Source: Apostichopus japonicus | Taxonomy: Eukaryota; Echinodermata; Holothuroidea; Aspidochirotida; Stichopodidae | Reading direction: 5' to 3' | Length of the DNA stretch: 62,000 bases | NCBI RefSeq assembly: GCF_037975245.1 | Contig: NC_092577.1 | Location: forward strand, 33,004,398-33,066,397 | Shown here: piece after piece, positions 36,704 to 49,924 of the stretch | Layout: every line of letters starts with the position of its first letter | Position numbering within the stretch: the stretch's first letter is position 1 | Notes under the pieces: model-generated | The model's database searches: none | Seen by the model: the letters and a program-made list of their open reading frames with translations, nothing else | What the model was told of the DNA's origin: nothing | Made by a program: the position numbers and the translations under genes

Positions 36704-38501
36704 AGTGTGGGAAACTTTGCGGAATTGTGGATTGTCGTTTCGTTACGGTGAGTGCTTTCAGAGGAGGATTTTACTGCAGTACTGGAGAGTTTGCGGCAGC
36801 TGCTAAACTTATGAGGACGAAATGAAGAAAGTGCGACGAGATTACTTAAGAGCCAAGGACATGTACTATCAATGTGGAGTGAGTCGAGTCCGAGATTTAA
36901 AAGAGTTGTATTCGTCTGTTATGTAATTGTCTGGTAATATAAATCCCTAGAGAATGCTGTTCAGAATGTTTCTGCATTAAAAATGATATATATATATATA
37001 TATACATAATATTCCATTATGCAATGATTTGTTATTTCTGTGTTCAACAAACGGTATGTCCAATTCATGTGTGCTGAAAGTCTTTTACCGCTGCAAAAAT
37101 GTTTTAAAGACAATTATAATACATCACAAAGTAGTAACCAGTGACGATTCACCAAAAAGTTTGCCAAACATGCATATGCATTATTCCTGTATGATCATGC
37201 ATATGCATTATTCCTGTATGATTACAATATTACTGCTATTGGTTTTTGTTGTATATTGTTTTATATTTTCACTTCTGTTTTGCATATGACCCGATAAGAT
37301 CAGATAGAATGGCAGAGATAAGTTTGGGGGAGTAGAAGCATATTTAAATAATACATTACTTAAGAGCAGCCTGTTATATATCGATGGGCAAATTATTTCC
37401 GTTAAATACAGATTTGTGACAGTTCTGTTATGAAGAGGTCATGCATATGCATAGGTAGCTTCCATTCTTGTTGGCATTTATCTAATGAATATTCATATTC
37501 ATATCAATTCAGTATAGGCACCTATCCTTATGAATATTCATAAAAAAGTTCATCCATAGCTTCCATCCTTTCAGCTAGTGAAGTACAATGGCTGGCAACT
37601 TTAATGTAGGTTACATTCATGTCCATTTTGCCGGTGTCGGTGAAATTCAGTATCCGTTGGTGATTCTCTCTAGCAAATAAAATCTTAAGCAGTTTTTGCA
37701 CAGTTTTGACACTTCTGACCAGTAAAATATCAATTTGTGGTCTTTCCTTCATGAATAATCATATGGAATCATTCATAGGTATTAGGTAACTAGGTTCCAC
37801 AATGCTGCTTCCACTCTATACTCTTCTCCCATACCTTGCTTCCAAGCACCTCGAATTGACATTATGAAAAATTCCAAACATTCATTTGATAGAAATAGAT
37901 AGATATTTCATACTGTCATTATGAGTGCTTTGAAGCATGGTAGTACAATATAGAGGTAATGTGTCTCAACTATGGTGTCTTATTGCAGCTGAAAATTGGG
38001 GAGTGACTTGCCAGTATGAATATTCAAATATTAAATTTAATATTCATTTGAAAGAGTCACACATTTTGTAATTATTCACTTTTATCTCAAGTGTAACTTG
38101 TTGCTGAGCCTTTCGCAGGCCCTGTTTGCTGATTGTTGTGATTGTTTATGCCATATGCTGCACATTGGTTCTGATTGGCTAGTTGCTTATTTACTATATT
38201 CACATGTAAAATTTGATTGGCCAGTTGCTTACTTAACGACATGAATATTTAAATCCGATACTTGCCTTGTTTAACAACGTGGAACCTGCTTGGCCTAGCT
38301 GTTTATTTATACAAATATATCCTTGCAGTAGGAAACCTTTGCCATTCCAGCACAACTTAAAGTTTCATTATGAAATCCATCATCCATGCTTTCCTTTCAG
38401 AGTGTAGATCAACTAAACTCCATGCCAAAATATTCATCAATATTCTTTCATTATTAGTGGAAAAAAGAAATCGTATTCTTTCATGTAAGATACTATTGAG
38501 C
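36704..38501. other. Region downstream of lipin, AT-rich, no gene
   Basis: No exon is recognised. A tandem duplication of a CATGCATATGCATTATTCC unit lies at about 37168-37222. ATGAATATTCAT motifs cluster at 37485-37540. A short (TA)n tract is at about 36987-37005. Part of this may be a long lipin 3' UTR. Confidence 0.45.
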
Positions 38502-38617
38502 ACTGACGATGATAACACAGTCTCGATGCAAGAGGACTGGGTTTGAGAGCAGATTGCTTGTTCCGTTGTTTGGTTTTTTCGTGCCCAGCTTTTTTCCTGG
38601 GAGACTTTTCTTGAAAC
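38502..38617 (+). repeat. 5'-truncated copy of the U2-headed SINE body
   Basis: CTGACGATGATAACACAG, TCGATGCAAGAGGACTGGG, GTTGTTTGGTTTTTTCGTGC and CCCAGCTTTTTTCCTGGG parallel 52776-52890 closely. The U2-like head is absent here. The shared CCCAG...CTGGG forms a small hairpin near the 3' end. This second copy shows that the 52-kb element is a dispersed repeat, not a single pseudogene. Confidence 0.8.
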
Positions 38618-40887
38618 TACCAAGTGTCAAAATAGATATGTTTCATGTGTGTAATGGGAGGGGGTAGAGGCGGAGGGGTGGGGGGTGGAGTTAGGAAGAA
38701 ATAATTGAGCGGACCAAATCGGGTGAAAATTTATTTGTCTGTACGAAATGACAATGTTTAACTTGAAAGGACATTGAGTAGTTTTCCAACAAGACATTGT
38801 TGGTTTTACTTAAATTAATACATATGAAATATTTTCAAGCAGCTGAGTAACTTATGTGTAAAAGACAGTGGGTAAAGGACATGAACACTGTAGGACGGGG
38901 ATTGAATGAGGTCCGAATAGAAAGTCTTTTCAATAAATGAGGACATTTGTCTTCTTTTCACTCGAATATCAAAGAAAAAAGAAAAGCGAAATGTTTTTTT
39001 TTGCGTGTATAAAAAAATAATAAATGAGTCTTACATATATACACAATGTCATGAAGAAATGGGAAAAAAATTGGTTTGGTATGGGTAATGGAAGAAAATT
39101 ACCCCAAACTGATGCAGGAATGTAACTCACTGTCTGAATGACAGACAGCGGGGGGGTGGGGGAGGGGTGAAGTGGGTGAGTACTACTGTGCAATATATAG
39201 TAACAATGTTATATATACTCAATGAGGGTATAAGAAGGTGCTGTCAGGTATTATTTGTTAGATACTAAGTTTACATCATTGCTGGGAAACTTGACAAGCT
39301 GGGAATTGTTACCCGATATCTACAGACGGACCCCCCATATTGGGCAAAACAGAAATGCACAGATTTGTAGACAGAAAAGATTGTCAACTGATTCCTTTAT
39401 TTGATTTTGAATCGAAAGGTCAACTGTGAAAGATATGTAACTGTGTCAGGTTATGACATTGAAATTTTGAAGAAAAAAAAATTGGTGCTTGAAAGGTGAT
39501 TGACGGAGGGGGAGGGGGGGTATATGGGATTTATGGGTGTATGGGTAGAGTGAACGGGTAGAGGTGAAAAGGGGAATTCCAAATATCAGAAAAGGACAAG
39601 AATTAGGTCAAGGACATCATTACTAGTTAGTAATAGTAACTTGCAATTTTGGAATTCTTACACAGTAATGTTTTACTGGAGTTTATGGGGAAAAGACTAT
39701 CAGATAAAAAAGAGATATGGATAGTTATAAACATTTGTTTTTAAACTGGAAACAGGGTGAAAAATACTCATTGCCTGAACATTTTATTTGATGCTCAGGG
39801 GTGGGGGGCATTAAGTCTAAAAAAGAGTAAAAAAAATATGGGTACAGTTTTTGAGAGCTGTGTGAATTGCATAAAGTGATTTTTCGACAAGTGTTTGGAA
39901 ATGTCCACTGTCTGAGAAAATCATTTTAAGTTTGCTTTCGTTACCTTTCATGTTTAGCTGAGAAGTTTTAAAGTTTCCATATATACCACCAAAAGATGTG
40001 TTTCATTTTTACCAAATCAAAAAATAGAGAGAGAGAAATATATGTACATATATTATTTTAACAGTTTGTAAATGACATCCTTTGGAGATAATAAAGGTAG
40101 AAGTATATGGTTATGTTTCAAACCTGATGTAAAGGATTATTTTTTTCTTTCGCTGCATTTATACCAAGAAATTGGTGAAATGTTACTTTTTAGAGTTTTA
40201 AGACAGAAAAAAAAGTTTTTTTTTTACACTTGCAGTAAAATCTCCTAGTGGAGGGGGTGGGGGGAGGGGTGCAGGAGAGGTTGGTCCTAAGTAACAGTAA
40301 GGAAACATATTTATGAGTATGTCCTGCACAGTCAAAAACCAAATTCCCTCACTTAAGGCAATTTTATATTTTTTTTAAAAAACAACTCCACGTTAATTAT
40401 CCCGTCGGATGGATCTTGTTTTATAAGTTTATTTTTAATTCATTTTCTTTGTTATGTTTGTCAGCCTATTATAAAAAAGAAAAAGATGACAGCATTGTTA
40501 TTAAAATCAAAAAGAATAAATTATATACATAGTGTGAAGCATTATATGTAGACGATACAAATGAAAAAATATATAATATCCTGAACCATATTGCATCATC
40601 TCTCTTTCAATCTCTGGGGAGGTGCATGGCTGGGGGCGGGGGGGGGGGTTGCAGCGGTATTTTTTCGAGAGGCGGGCAGGTCTAACCCAATTAGGCTTCG
40701 CGCATACGCTTGTCACCATCTTTCCCTACCCTTGTGAACTCATCCCCCACTCCAAAAAAGCTTCTAATTAGCACTGCGCAACGTTTATTCATGCACGCAA
40801 TGTTACTTTAGGTTTTCGTTTGCTGAGCTCTGAAAAGAATAAAACTCGAATAACGGTTCAAAGATTGCAAGGTAACTTGATACCAGA
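38618..40887. other. Intergenic, no gene
   Basis: G-rich tracts (38656-38690, 39148-39170, 39507-39520, 40250-40275, 40636-40650) are interspersed with A-rich DNA. No exon, RNA gene or repeat family is recognised. Confidence 0.5.
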
Positions 40888-41211
40888 TAGGGACATTGCC
40901 GGGGGTTGGGAGGGGGAAATGGGAGTGATCGCTCCCCTCCCCCCTCCCTTGGAGGACCCCGAAAATAAAAGCAGGAAATATCATTAAAGTCCTCTTTTCA
41001 GGTTGAAGGAAGCAGTGACCCTTCTCAATCTTTCCCCTGAAAGTTCATCTGCTACGTAATACAATACTTTTATTATTGTTTATTTCCTGCAACGTGGGAG
41101 GAATTTGGGGAAAAATTTTATTTGTACATCATGATATTCCGTTGGGTGTAATAATGCTCCCTTTGAAGATTCCCCCTCCCCTTCCCCTTCAAATTTCTGG
41201 CTTCGTCCCTG
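40888..41211. mobile_element. Possible MITE
   Basis: The left end TAGGGACATTGCCGGGG and the complement of the right end, CAGGGACGAAGCCAG, resemble each other. The flanking octamers ATACCAGA (40880-40887) and GTTCCAGA (41212-41219) match at 6 of 8 positions. The interior is short and non-coding. An old hAT-like insertion is the likely explanation. Confidence 0.5.
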
Positions 41212-42535
<1,324 letters not shown>

Positions 42536-42596
42536 AGTAGAGTAGGTTGGCGTCTATCTTGGCGCAGAGTGCTCTATGTCCATTGGACAGAGCGGA

Positions 42597-42758
42597 ATAT
42601 ATGTTGATACTAGATGAGACTAGTGGAACACTAGTAGTTGTAACTCGGAGTTTCACGCTTTGTAGCGATCTTCAGACAACAAGAGTTGTCTGAAGATCGC
42701 TACAAAGCGTGAAACTCCGAGTTACAACTACTAGTGTTCCACTAGTCTCATCTAGTAT

Positions 42759-42768
<10 letters not shown>
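42597..42768. repeat. Perfect 84-bp-arm palindrome with hammerhead-like motifs on both strands
   Basis: Arms 42597-42680 and 42685-42768 are exact complements around the 4-base loop AAGA. On the plus strand, 42685-42728 reads as a type I hammerhead layout. Stem I GTTGT pairs with ACAAC, followed by the core CTGAAGA (consensus CUGANGA, 42690-42696). Stem II is CGC/GCG around TACAAA, followed by GAAA (42711-42714). Stem III is 3 bp, ACT/AGT with loop CCG. Cleavage would follow U at 42723. The mirror motif lies on the minus strand at 42637-42680. A weak point is a T-T mismatch at the base of stem II. Very short stem III hammerheads are known from Penelope-like retroelements, which this may derive from. 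TA tracts flank both sides. Confidence 0.7.
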
Positions 42769-42789
<21 letters not shown>

Positions 42790-42790
42790 C
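42763..42790. repeat. (TA)n microsatellite
   Basis: A short TA tract adjoins the right arm of the palindrome and overlaps its last bases. Confidence 0.9.
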
Positions 42791-43332
42791 TGGTACTCAC
42801 ACTGAGGAGTCCTACTTGTATTCGTACATGCTACTCTTGTACTCAGCATGTACTGAATATCATATTTTACCGATATTTCAATTCAAACGATCAAGCGTAC
42901 TGACCACAAGATTGTATACCTGGGACATCTTCAACGCAAAATGCAATTTTAATGATATATAGTCCAATATTATTTGTGGTTTAACACGTGATTGGTTTTA
43001 TAGCCATCAGTAACCGCACCCCAGTATTACTAACGTTTCCAGTTTAGAAGATACGGTACTTTAGAGTTATGGTTCAACTCGTATAAAGCTATTCAGTTGG
43101 GACCACTTAACTATCCCAAACGTACACAAGAATCAAAACCCATTATCGAATGGTTCATCAAAACTTCACGCATAAACCGGAGCATGATTCCTCTCGGAAT
43201 AGCATGATTGTTCTAAATCTCACAGGAATCATAAATTCTATGGAACGCCAAAGGAGCACAACAATATACAATAGAATTCGATACGGCAGCCTCTAGTATG
43301 TATTAGTCAAATTAGAGTCACGTCGTACTTAA
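42791..43332. other. Intergenic, nothing recognisable
   Basis: No gene or repeat family is recognised. Confidence 0.5.
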
Positions 43333-43687
43333 AGGGAGTGAAGATTCGCGCATAAATTAACGTCTGATGCCGGTAATCTGACCTAGTTTCGAATGAGGTG
43401 TAAAAAAGCGTTAGACAACACCATCGATCCCAGAAAATAAACACACAGCTTGCTACCGTCGGTAAATAGACATTAGTGTACAGTCAATACATGCAGCTAC
43501 GGTCAATACCCACAGCACAGTGTACATAGCAGCGATGGACATCTCAGGGCCAGCTAAAGATAACAAGGTATCACGTTTCATTACCGTCTGCATTTTGTAG
43601 CGACAAGAAGAAAACTTCACTTGCAAGCAACAGAAAGTTAACCTTTTTTGAGGGCGGCACGCGGTTTGGGGCGAGTCTTCAATGCCT
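43333..43687 (+). mobile_element. TTAA-flanked MITE (piggyBac-like), copy 2
   Basis: Flanked by TTAA at 43329-43332 and 43688-43691. The termini AGGGAGTGAAGATTCGCG and GGGGCGAGTCTTCAATGCCT are inverted repeats, the left one degenerate. The interior (GATCCCAGAAAATAAACACA, CTTGCTACCGTCGG) is the reverse of copy 1 at 22741-23018, with about 75 extra bases near the right side (AAGAAGAAAACTTCAC region). This copy may be the fuller one. There is no transposase. Confidence 0.78.
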
Positions 43688-43691
43688 TTAA

Positions 43692-46600
43692 AGGGGCGTC
43701 CAAAGTGCAGAAACGAGAGAAGAAATCACGGGTTTTACCATTAAAATACACATACCCACATGGACTGTTCCAATAAATAGTTTCATTATTTTTAATTCAT
43801 ATAGTACGGTGTACGTAGGATTAGTAACACGTTCATTTAGATACAATTTTTATAATAATGTTACGCTGGAACTTACATTACCATTTCAAATCAAAAACAG
43901 AATTTCACCCCACCCCCATCACCAGTGCCTGCCCCACTTATAAGTTCTTCTATATACAAGGTTTGTCCTGCAAGCTATTTCCTTCCGTAAACAATTGGCA
44001 ATGTTATTTCTTGACTATCTTCATCAAAGCTGTCTTTAATGTTACACTCTCCCCTCACCAATGTGATAATAATAATTTCGCAGCTCTCCTATACTTAGCC
44101 CTCTCTATTCTGTCTTCACGTCTCTTAGCTCACCCCCCCCCCCCCCCATAACTGAGCAACCTTGACAAAGTGTTGTGTATCGGCATATTTGTACGCAATG
44201 AACTCATTAGTCTCTTTAAACTCAATTTCATGAGTCACAACTGGCGCAGTTCATGAGGTCACGTAGTGAAATGATAAGGATAAAGTGTTCAAGGCCATTT
44301 GAGACAAACAACTCACCACCCAGTATTGCTCATCTCCAGGTAAATAAACTTTCATGTAATGTTCAGAGGTACCTTATAGTCAAAATGGAAGTTCGTGAAT
44401 ATTTCAAACTTTCGATTTTCACCATGTGTATGTAAAAAAAAAAAATACAGGAAAAAAGAAGAAGTTTTTCTTCGCACCGCAATGACCCCATTCCATCCCA
44501 CGTTCCCTCTAGAACACAAATGTGACCACGTGACCATGACGTCATGTTGGCCCGTGAGTAGTCAACTGGTATCAGTGTATGCAATCTGATGTGTGGTTTG
44601 AAATGTGTCCTTGCTCATTCCCGCACCCCTCCCCTACCCCCCCTCCCACCCGACTTTCATTTTAACACAAGAGATGCATCAATCCTACCCACAATGTTTC
44701 GATTGTTCGAATATGGGATCTTGGGGAGGGGGGGGGGGGAGTTGATACTTAGCATCTGTTCTTAATTTCTCATGCAAAAAAAACATAAAACATTTCAACA
44801 TGACAAGGAAAAACTTTATATCTATGGAACGAACATCTGTATTATTAGTATATATATATATATATCTATTGTTGACATATCTAAACAATCACTTGAGAAA
44901 ATTGAAGTTTCCTATTATATCAATGGAACAGTTACGCTTCCTGAGAGAACGGAGAATTTCTTAGAATATGTACCCATTCACGATAACTATCAATGTAATT
45001 GTTAATTCAGTTTATACAACCGGTACGAAATTGATAAAACATCCTCTGTTTAAAACAAATTGAAAAACATTTAACATCAAAACGGAAGTAACCAAAAACT
45101 AACAAAATAACTTGCTAAGGAAGTTTGGTGAAGTAGTTTTCGGGTGACCACAGAATGAACTCTTGAGGTACAATACTTATCACAATGTCAGAAAGAAATA
45201 GCTGAATGAGAAAGAGAAAAACAAATTCCTTTGCCAAAATATGATTCATTTAATGAGTCCCTTGATATCTATACTTAAAATTCGCAAACAGTTCGTAGGG
45301 TCAAAGAAGACCATAGGAGCCAATCTCACTTTTACTGCTTAGAGTCTAGAACCATTTGTTTTTCTGCTTAAACCACTGGTCCACAGAGGCCTGCTGCACG
45401 CCGGTAAAGGGGAGGGGAGACGTGTCCCCTACCCTCCCTTTCCCCTCCCGTTCCCCTCCCTAGTTTTTGTGAAAAACACCCCACAAAATGTGCTCTTTTG
45501 ATGATGTGATAAGTAAAAAAAGTGCACCATTTTCAACTTTTGTACTTATGATGACCCTTTGTTGGAAAATATTTAAAATACTGGAATTGTTGATACTGAA
45601 TGCACAAATGATCTATTTGGTTGGAAAATTGTGAGGTAACTTTGTGGTTTGCCCCCTTCTTCCCTTCATGTCATAGTCACATTTAACCCCGCCCCCCTAT
45701 CCTCCCATCCCCTCCAGTTTTAACCCTCTTCCGTCCCTGCTGGTTCATTACCGGTAACAAGGGTTCCGTATGATGAATTTTCACAGTTCGTCTGGAAATG
45801 ATGCGATTAGCTGGTAGGCTAGTTATTGTCAGTATCGCCATATAAGCATGATACCAATAACGCTATCATAAATTTTTAATGTGATCATGAATAGAAGAAC
45901 AAGTTCAGAATTGAATTTACTTTGTTATTATTCAAGAATATAATTTTTGCTCACACGGTGGTTGGTAAAATTTGCATCCAGATTTTGATAGCTGAAATTG
46001 TCACACTGTGTATCAGGCAAAAGTAAGCTAAGAGCAAGCAGATGTGACGTAATAGATACGCATGCGCAAAGAGGTAGCTTGTAAGTTATAATTATTGCAA
46101 GATACCGGTAAGTCGGTAACAGACAAAGGAATTGGAACTGTTTCGACCACACCCTGTCGGTTATATGCATACACTGGAATCTTCTATTGTGCACTGGTCC
46201 GGGATTAAACCACATTCACACCAGCTCATATGCTCCTTAATACCTACCCTCCCACTCCCAACCATCCCCACCCCATACCATTCCCATCCAATACCCCCCC
46301 CCCCATCCCATACTATCTCATTCGATCTGGTCGACTTAAAATTCTTTTCAGAAATTCTTTACATGTTTGATGTTATTATTCAACTCGTTATCAACGTTTA
46401 ACAAGTCCTGAATGAAATCATTGAGAAATTGTTACAAAATAAAATATGGAAACCATCTGTGAAGGCAAAACCGGAATAACAAGAAGTGACATAAGTTCAA
46501 CAAAATATTTCTAGAAATCATTGACTTACACACCAGAGATGAGTACCCAGAATAAGAAGTTTATCTATGTGACCCGATTACAATCAGAGTAGGTCAAGGA

Positions 46601-47660
46601 TGTATAAAGCCATAGATGCTTGCACTTTTAGTCAACCCCTTATAAATACGGCATATTAAGATTTTTAAGTCTCTCTCGTCTATAGGACAGTTAAGTGGAT
46701 TTTCATACGGACCTAGATATATCTCGCTGGTCTAGCTTTAGCTACGTACCCCATTCGTAACCATTTTTTTGGCCTTTGTTGGCGTTACATTCTAATCGAC
46801 TGTATGGCGTTCAAATGCCAGCTATTTCGTCCCCGGATTCTCGTTGGGTAAGAAGGAGATGAGGTGGAGGTTGGGGTAAGTGGTGGGGGTGAGGGAGAGG
46901 GGGCGGGTATGGGGAAGTGTTCTAAGCAAGGTTCTGAAAGTTGGAAGTCCGTGATAGGTCACTCTAGGGAGCCAGCAAATTACCATGTAGAGTCAGGGGA
47001 AAGGGTGAACAACTGTGCTCTTTTAAACATATGCACAAGGTAAGTTCCTTTCCAGTTTGTGTTTGGATCTGATGAACTTGAAACACAGCCTTTGTTATTA
47101 TATTTATATTGTTACAACAAAGGTTTAATTCTCGATGAATCAGTTTGAACCTCCTCCCCCCTACAAGCACACACACACAAACACTTACGACATTAGCTTG
47201 TAGAGCCTAATTTACGTACTTGAATTGGGGCGAACGTCTCTTTGGTCATCATGTCAATGGCGAAACGTAACCAGCTGATACTTTCACGTCTGGTATGGTG
47301 TCAAACCTTTTTGTAGTGAGTAGTCCTTCGCACTTCCCCTTTAATGTCAATTTGATTCTTACTTTATCGTCTCCCTTTTCTTCTTCATATATTTCTTTGG
47401 TGATGAGTTATGCGCAGACAATGCTATGAATAGTATACCCACAACAATCCTTTTCAGCTATTTAATAAACCCGACGGGATAATTCAATCACTATGATTTA
47501 TGGGAAATTAAATAGTTCTATTCTGACGTTGATGTGTTTGTATACGAAATTGCTCAATCATATCTCCTTTCGTTCCCGTGTCTGTAAATATTAAAGTGAT
47601 GTACCCGGAAAAGCACTACGAAGACGCATATGGTTTTTTCGTAAACGTGACGGAAAGGTG
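43692..47660. other. Intergenic, no gene
   Basis: Contains poly-C/G tracts (44132-44147, 44728-44741, 46287-46300), a short (TA)n tract at 44849-44866, and a pyrimidine-rich block at 45395-45465. That block could be one end of an unresolved MITE reaching about 45745. No exon with splice support was found. Confidence 0.5.
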
Positions 47661-47667
47661 TCCAACC

Positions 47668-47730
47668 CTCCCTCTTTCTCTCTCTCTCTCCATCTCTCTC
47701 TCCACCTTCCTCTCTCTTCTCTCTCTTAAA
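47668..47730. repeat. (TC)n microsatellite
   Basis: Imperfect CT dinucleotide repeats (TTTCTCTCTCTCTCTC, CATCTCTCTCTCC), about 60 bp. Confidence 0.9.
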
Positions 47731-47816
47731 GGGAAGCTGCTATTCTGAAGAGCACATCCATTTGTGCTTTTGTTGATTTTGGCGCTATATAAATGTTTTC
47801 TGATTGATTGATTGAT
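47731..47816 (+). repeat. Short LINE-type 3' tail with (TGAT)n
   Basis: GGCGCTATATAAATGTTTTC followed by (TGAT)n resembles the 3' ends at 49412-49460 and of the SINE at 29091-29386. It is probably a severely 5'-truncated LINE or SINE copy. Confidence 0.6.
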
Positions 47817-48007
47817 CCATTTCTTACTTTATCGTTGTGATATTAGAGCCTGTTTCAATCTATCGGGGTATATAGTACACGAGTATTGTATCAGCAATGA
47901 AATAGCAAGGAACTAAGACATAATAAAACACCGCGGTTTATTTGAAAGTATCTTTTAATCGTTTCTCCAATCCCTGTCCATCTGACTTTCGAGAGCCCAA
48001 TTATGTC

Positions 48008-48480
48008 CTAGTGGTAGCGCTGTAGTTCATGGGTCAGTTCGTGAATCTTTCCGCAGGCATACAGGGTACGGACATTCCAGGTGCCTATTGTGGCACCACT
48101 TGTTGGTAGTTTTAGAGTGTTTTTCACTTCAGTAGTCCACTTACCACGTCCATCCTGAAGTGAGTCAGTGGAACGCGCGGTCGTTGTTAATCCGGGCCTC
48201 GACCGATCCGGCATGGTATAATGTTAAGCTTTTCCGTCATGTCTTTACAGTGGGCTTGTATACAACATGGTGGCGCCCGTCTCCTCTCCAAGCTGTTGAC
48301 TGACAACCGAGGTCCATGGAAAAGAATGGATCGCCCTCAGTCACGTTCGCTCGGTTGTTGAGTCAGATTTGAAACCCAAACGCCCTAGCCGTTGGCCGGC
48401 AGCAGCTCGTCCGCCCTGTGATGTAGCAAAAACATCACCCCCTCACATGGTTTAGCCCGCCTGCTGAGGCGGTGTTCCCG
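48008..48480 (-). repeat. LINE 5' part, inverted: 5' UTR and endonuclease start
   Basis: On the minus strand an ATG at 48214 opens a 68-codon frame ending SGATIGTWNVRTLYACGK and onward. This is the N-terminal motif (TWNVRTLY) of the apurinic-type endonuclease of RTE/CFDP2-like non-LTR retrotransposons. Sequence upstream of this ATG (48215 to about 48480) is its presumed 5' UTR. The frame stops after the first endonuclease motif. The fragment is inverted relative to the 3' part that follows. Confidence 0.75.
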
Positions 48481-48489
48481 GGTATGGCG

Positions 48490-49185
48490 CTAGGAGCCAC
48501 ACGTGAGAGGAATCGGGAGATGGGTGAGAACCAGAGGCCTGTCCATCCCACTGACCAGTGGAATGCAGCAGCCAGAAACCAGAGGTGCTATCTCTATCCA
48601 GATCCCCCTATACCCCTGGCCAAGGATGGCACCTCTGCAAAAGAAATCCAGATTCGGATTGCCTCAGCTATACAGCAGCAATGACCAGGCTAAATGTGAT
48701 CTGGAAGAGTAACATCAACTTCTCCACCAAATTCAGGCTCTACAAGTCACTGGTCGGGTCTACGGTTGCGAGGCATGGACACTTCTGGCTGAAAGCGAGA
48801 GGCGAATCCAGGCTTTCGAGACCAATTGCCTCAGAAAACTGCTCCGCATCTTATAATACACCGACCGTAAGACCAACGACTATGTTCGGGAAACGGTCGG
48901 AGACCTGGTGGGCCCATATGAACCACTCCTGTCAACAGTCAAACGCCGGAAATTGGCGTGGTTTGGCCACGTCACAAGGCATGACAGCATCTCCAAGGAA
49001 ATACTCCATGGCACTGTAGAGGGCGGTCGCAGACGAGGACGTCAGAGAAGAAACTGGTCCGACAACGTGAAGGACTGGACCGGCTTGGACATGCAAGACC
49101 TGCTCGCCACTGCTGCTAACAGATCTGAATGGAGGACGATGTCAGCTTCAACCGCCATGTCTCACCGACGACTTCAAACTTCGCT
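48490..49185 (+). pseudogene. LINE 3' part: reverse transcriptase C-terminus, frameshifted
   Basis: Pieces of one reverse transcriptase tail appear in successive frames. AKDGTSAKEIQIRIASA is at about 48627-48667, AAMTRLNVIWKSN and FRLYKSLVGST at about 48676-48766, then after a further shift GPYEPLLSTVKRRKLAWFGH, GTVEGGRRRGRQRRNWSDNV and DWTGLDMQDLLATAANRSEW (48908-49130). Frameshifts and stops make it dead. It belongs with the inverted 5' part at 48008-48480. Confidence 0.85.
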
Positions 49186-49462
49186 CGTCTACAAAGTGTC
49201 TTCTTGCCACCAGCCATACCCCAAACACAAAGTTTTATGGAGAAAGAGCCTTCATCTCTGCTGCACCTCATCTCTGGAACAATCTACCATCTTCAATTCG
49301 CAATGCACCATCGGTTGACTGTTTTAAGCGTCTCTTAAAAACACATTTATTCCAAAATTTACAGTGATTTGTCTTGCATATTTGTGTACTTGTTTTAAGC
49401 GCATTGAGGCCTTTGCATAAAGCGCTATATAAATATTTGCTTATTATTATTATTATTATGGG
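49186..49462 (+). repeat. CR1/L2-like LINE 3' end with (ATT)n tail, nested in the previous LINE
   Basis: The frame 49233-49367 reads FYGERAFISAAPHLWNNLPS then SIRNAPSVDCFKRLLKTHLF and stops, the canonical C-terminus of CR1/L2 reverse transcriptases. The 3' UTR has AAGCGCATTGAGG and AAGCGCTATATAAATATTTGC, ending in (ATT)n. Just beyond, ATGGGACTGAATTGATTGATTG resembles the end of the other LINE (compare 49742-49770), so this copy interrupts it. Confidence 0.82.
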
Positions 49463-49614
49463 ACTGAATTGATTGATTGAATTGAAAACAAAGTCCCGAG
49501 ATTTAGCGAAAAACTTTAAAGATCAACTAAACTAACTTGACTTATCGGCTAAATGTAAAAAAAAATATCAAACGATATTAGAAAATTGTAGATACATTTA
49601 CCGACGTCTAAAAA

Positions 49615-49772
49615 ACAAAGTGGACGTCAGAGGAGAAACTGGTCCGACAACGTGAAGGACTGGACCGACTTGGACATGCCAGACCTGCATGGAGGACGAT
49701 GTCAGCTGCAACCGCCATGTCTCCCCGAAGACTTCACAGTCATGGGACTGAGTGAGTGAGTGAGTGAGTGAT
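49615..49772 (+). repeat. Second, 5'-truncated copy of the RTE-like LINE 3' end
   Basis: GGACGTCAGAGGAGAAACTG to GACTTCACAGTCATGGGACTGA repeats 49036-49180 with a deletion of about 30 bp in the middle, and ends in (GTGA)n. Tails of short tandem repeats rather than poly-A are typical of RTE-like LINEs. Confidence 0.8.
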
Positions 49773-49924
49773 CTTTCAATCGTCTCTCCATAGCGTAAAG
49801 ACCTTACTACTTATTGCTTCATGATTGCATATTGTCACCAATATAGCCCTTACATATAGGTAAAGTATACATTTAAACGAAATAAGCTAACATATTCATG
49901 ACCTTTCTTCTATTTGGATGAAAA

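Noticed and set aside
45375-45745. Possible MITE bounded by CCTGCTGC and TCCCTGCTGG
   Set aside because: I could not align the two ends as inverted repeats or find a target duplication.
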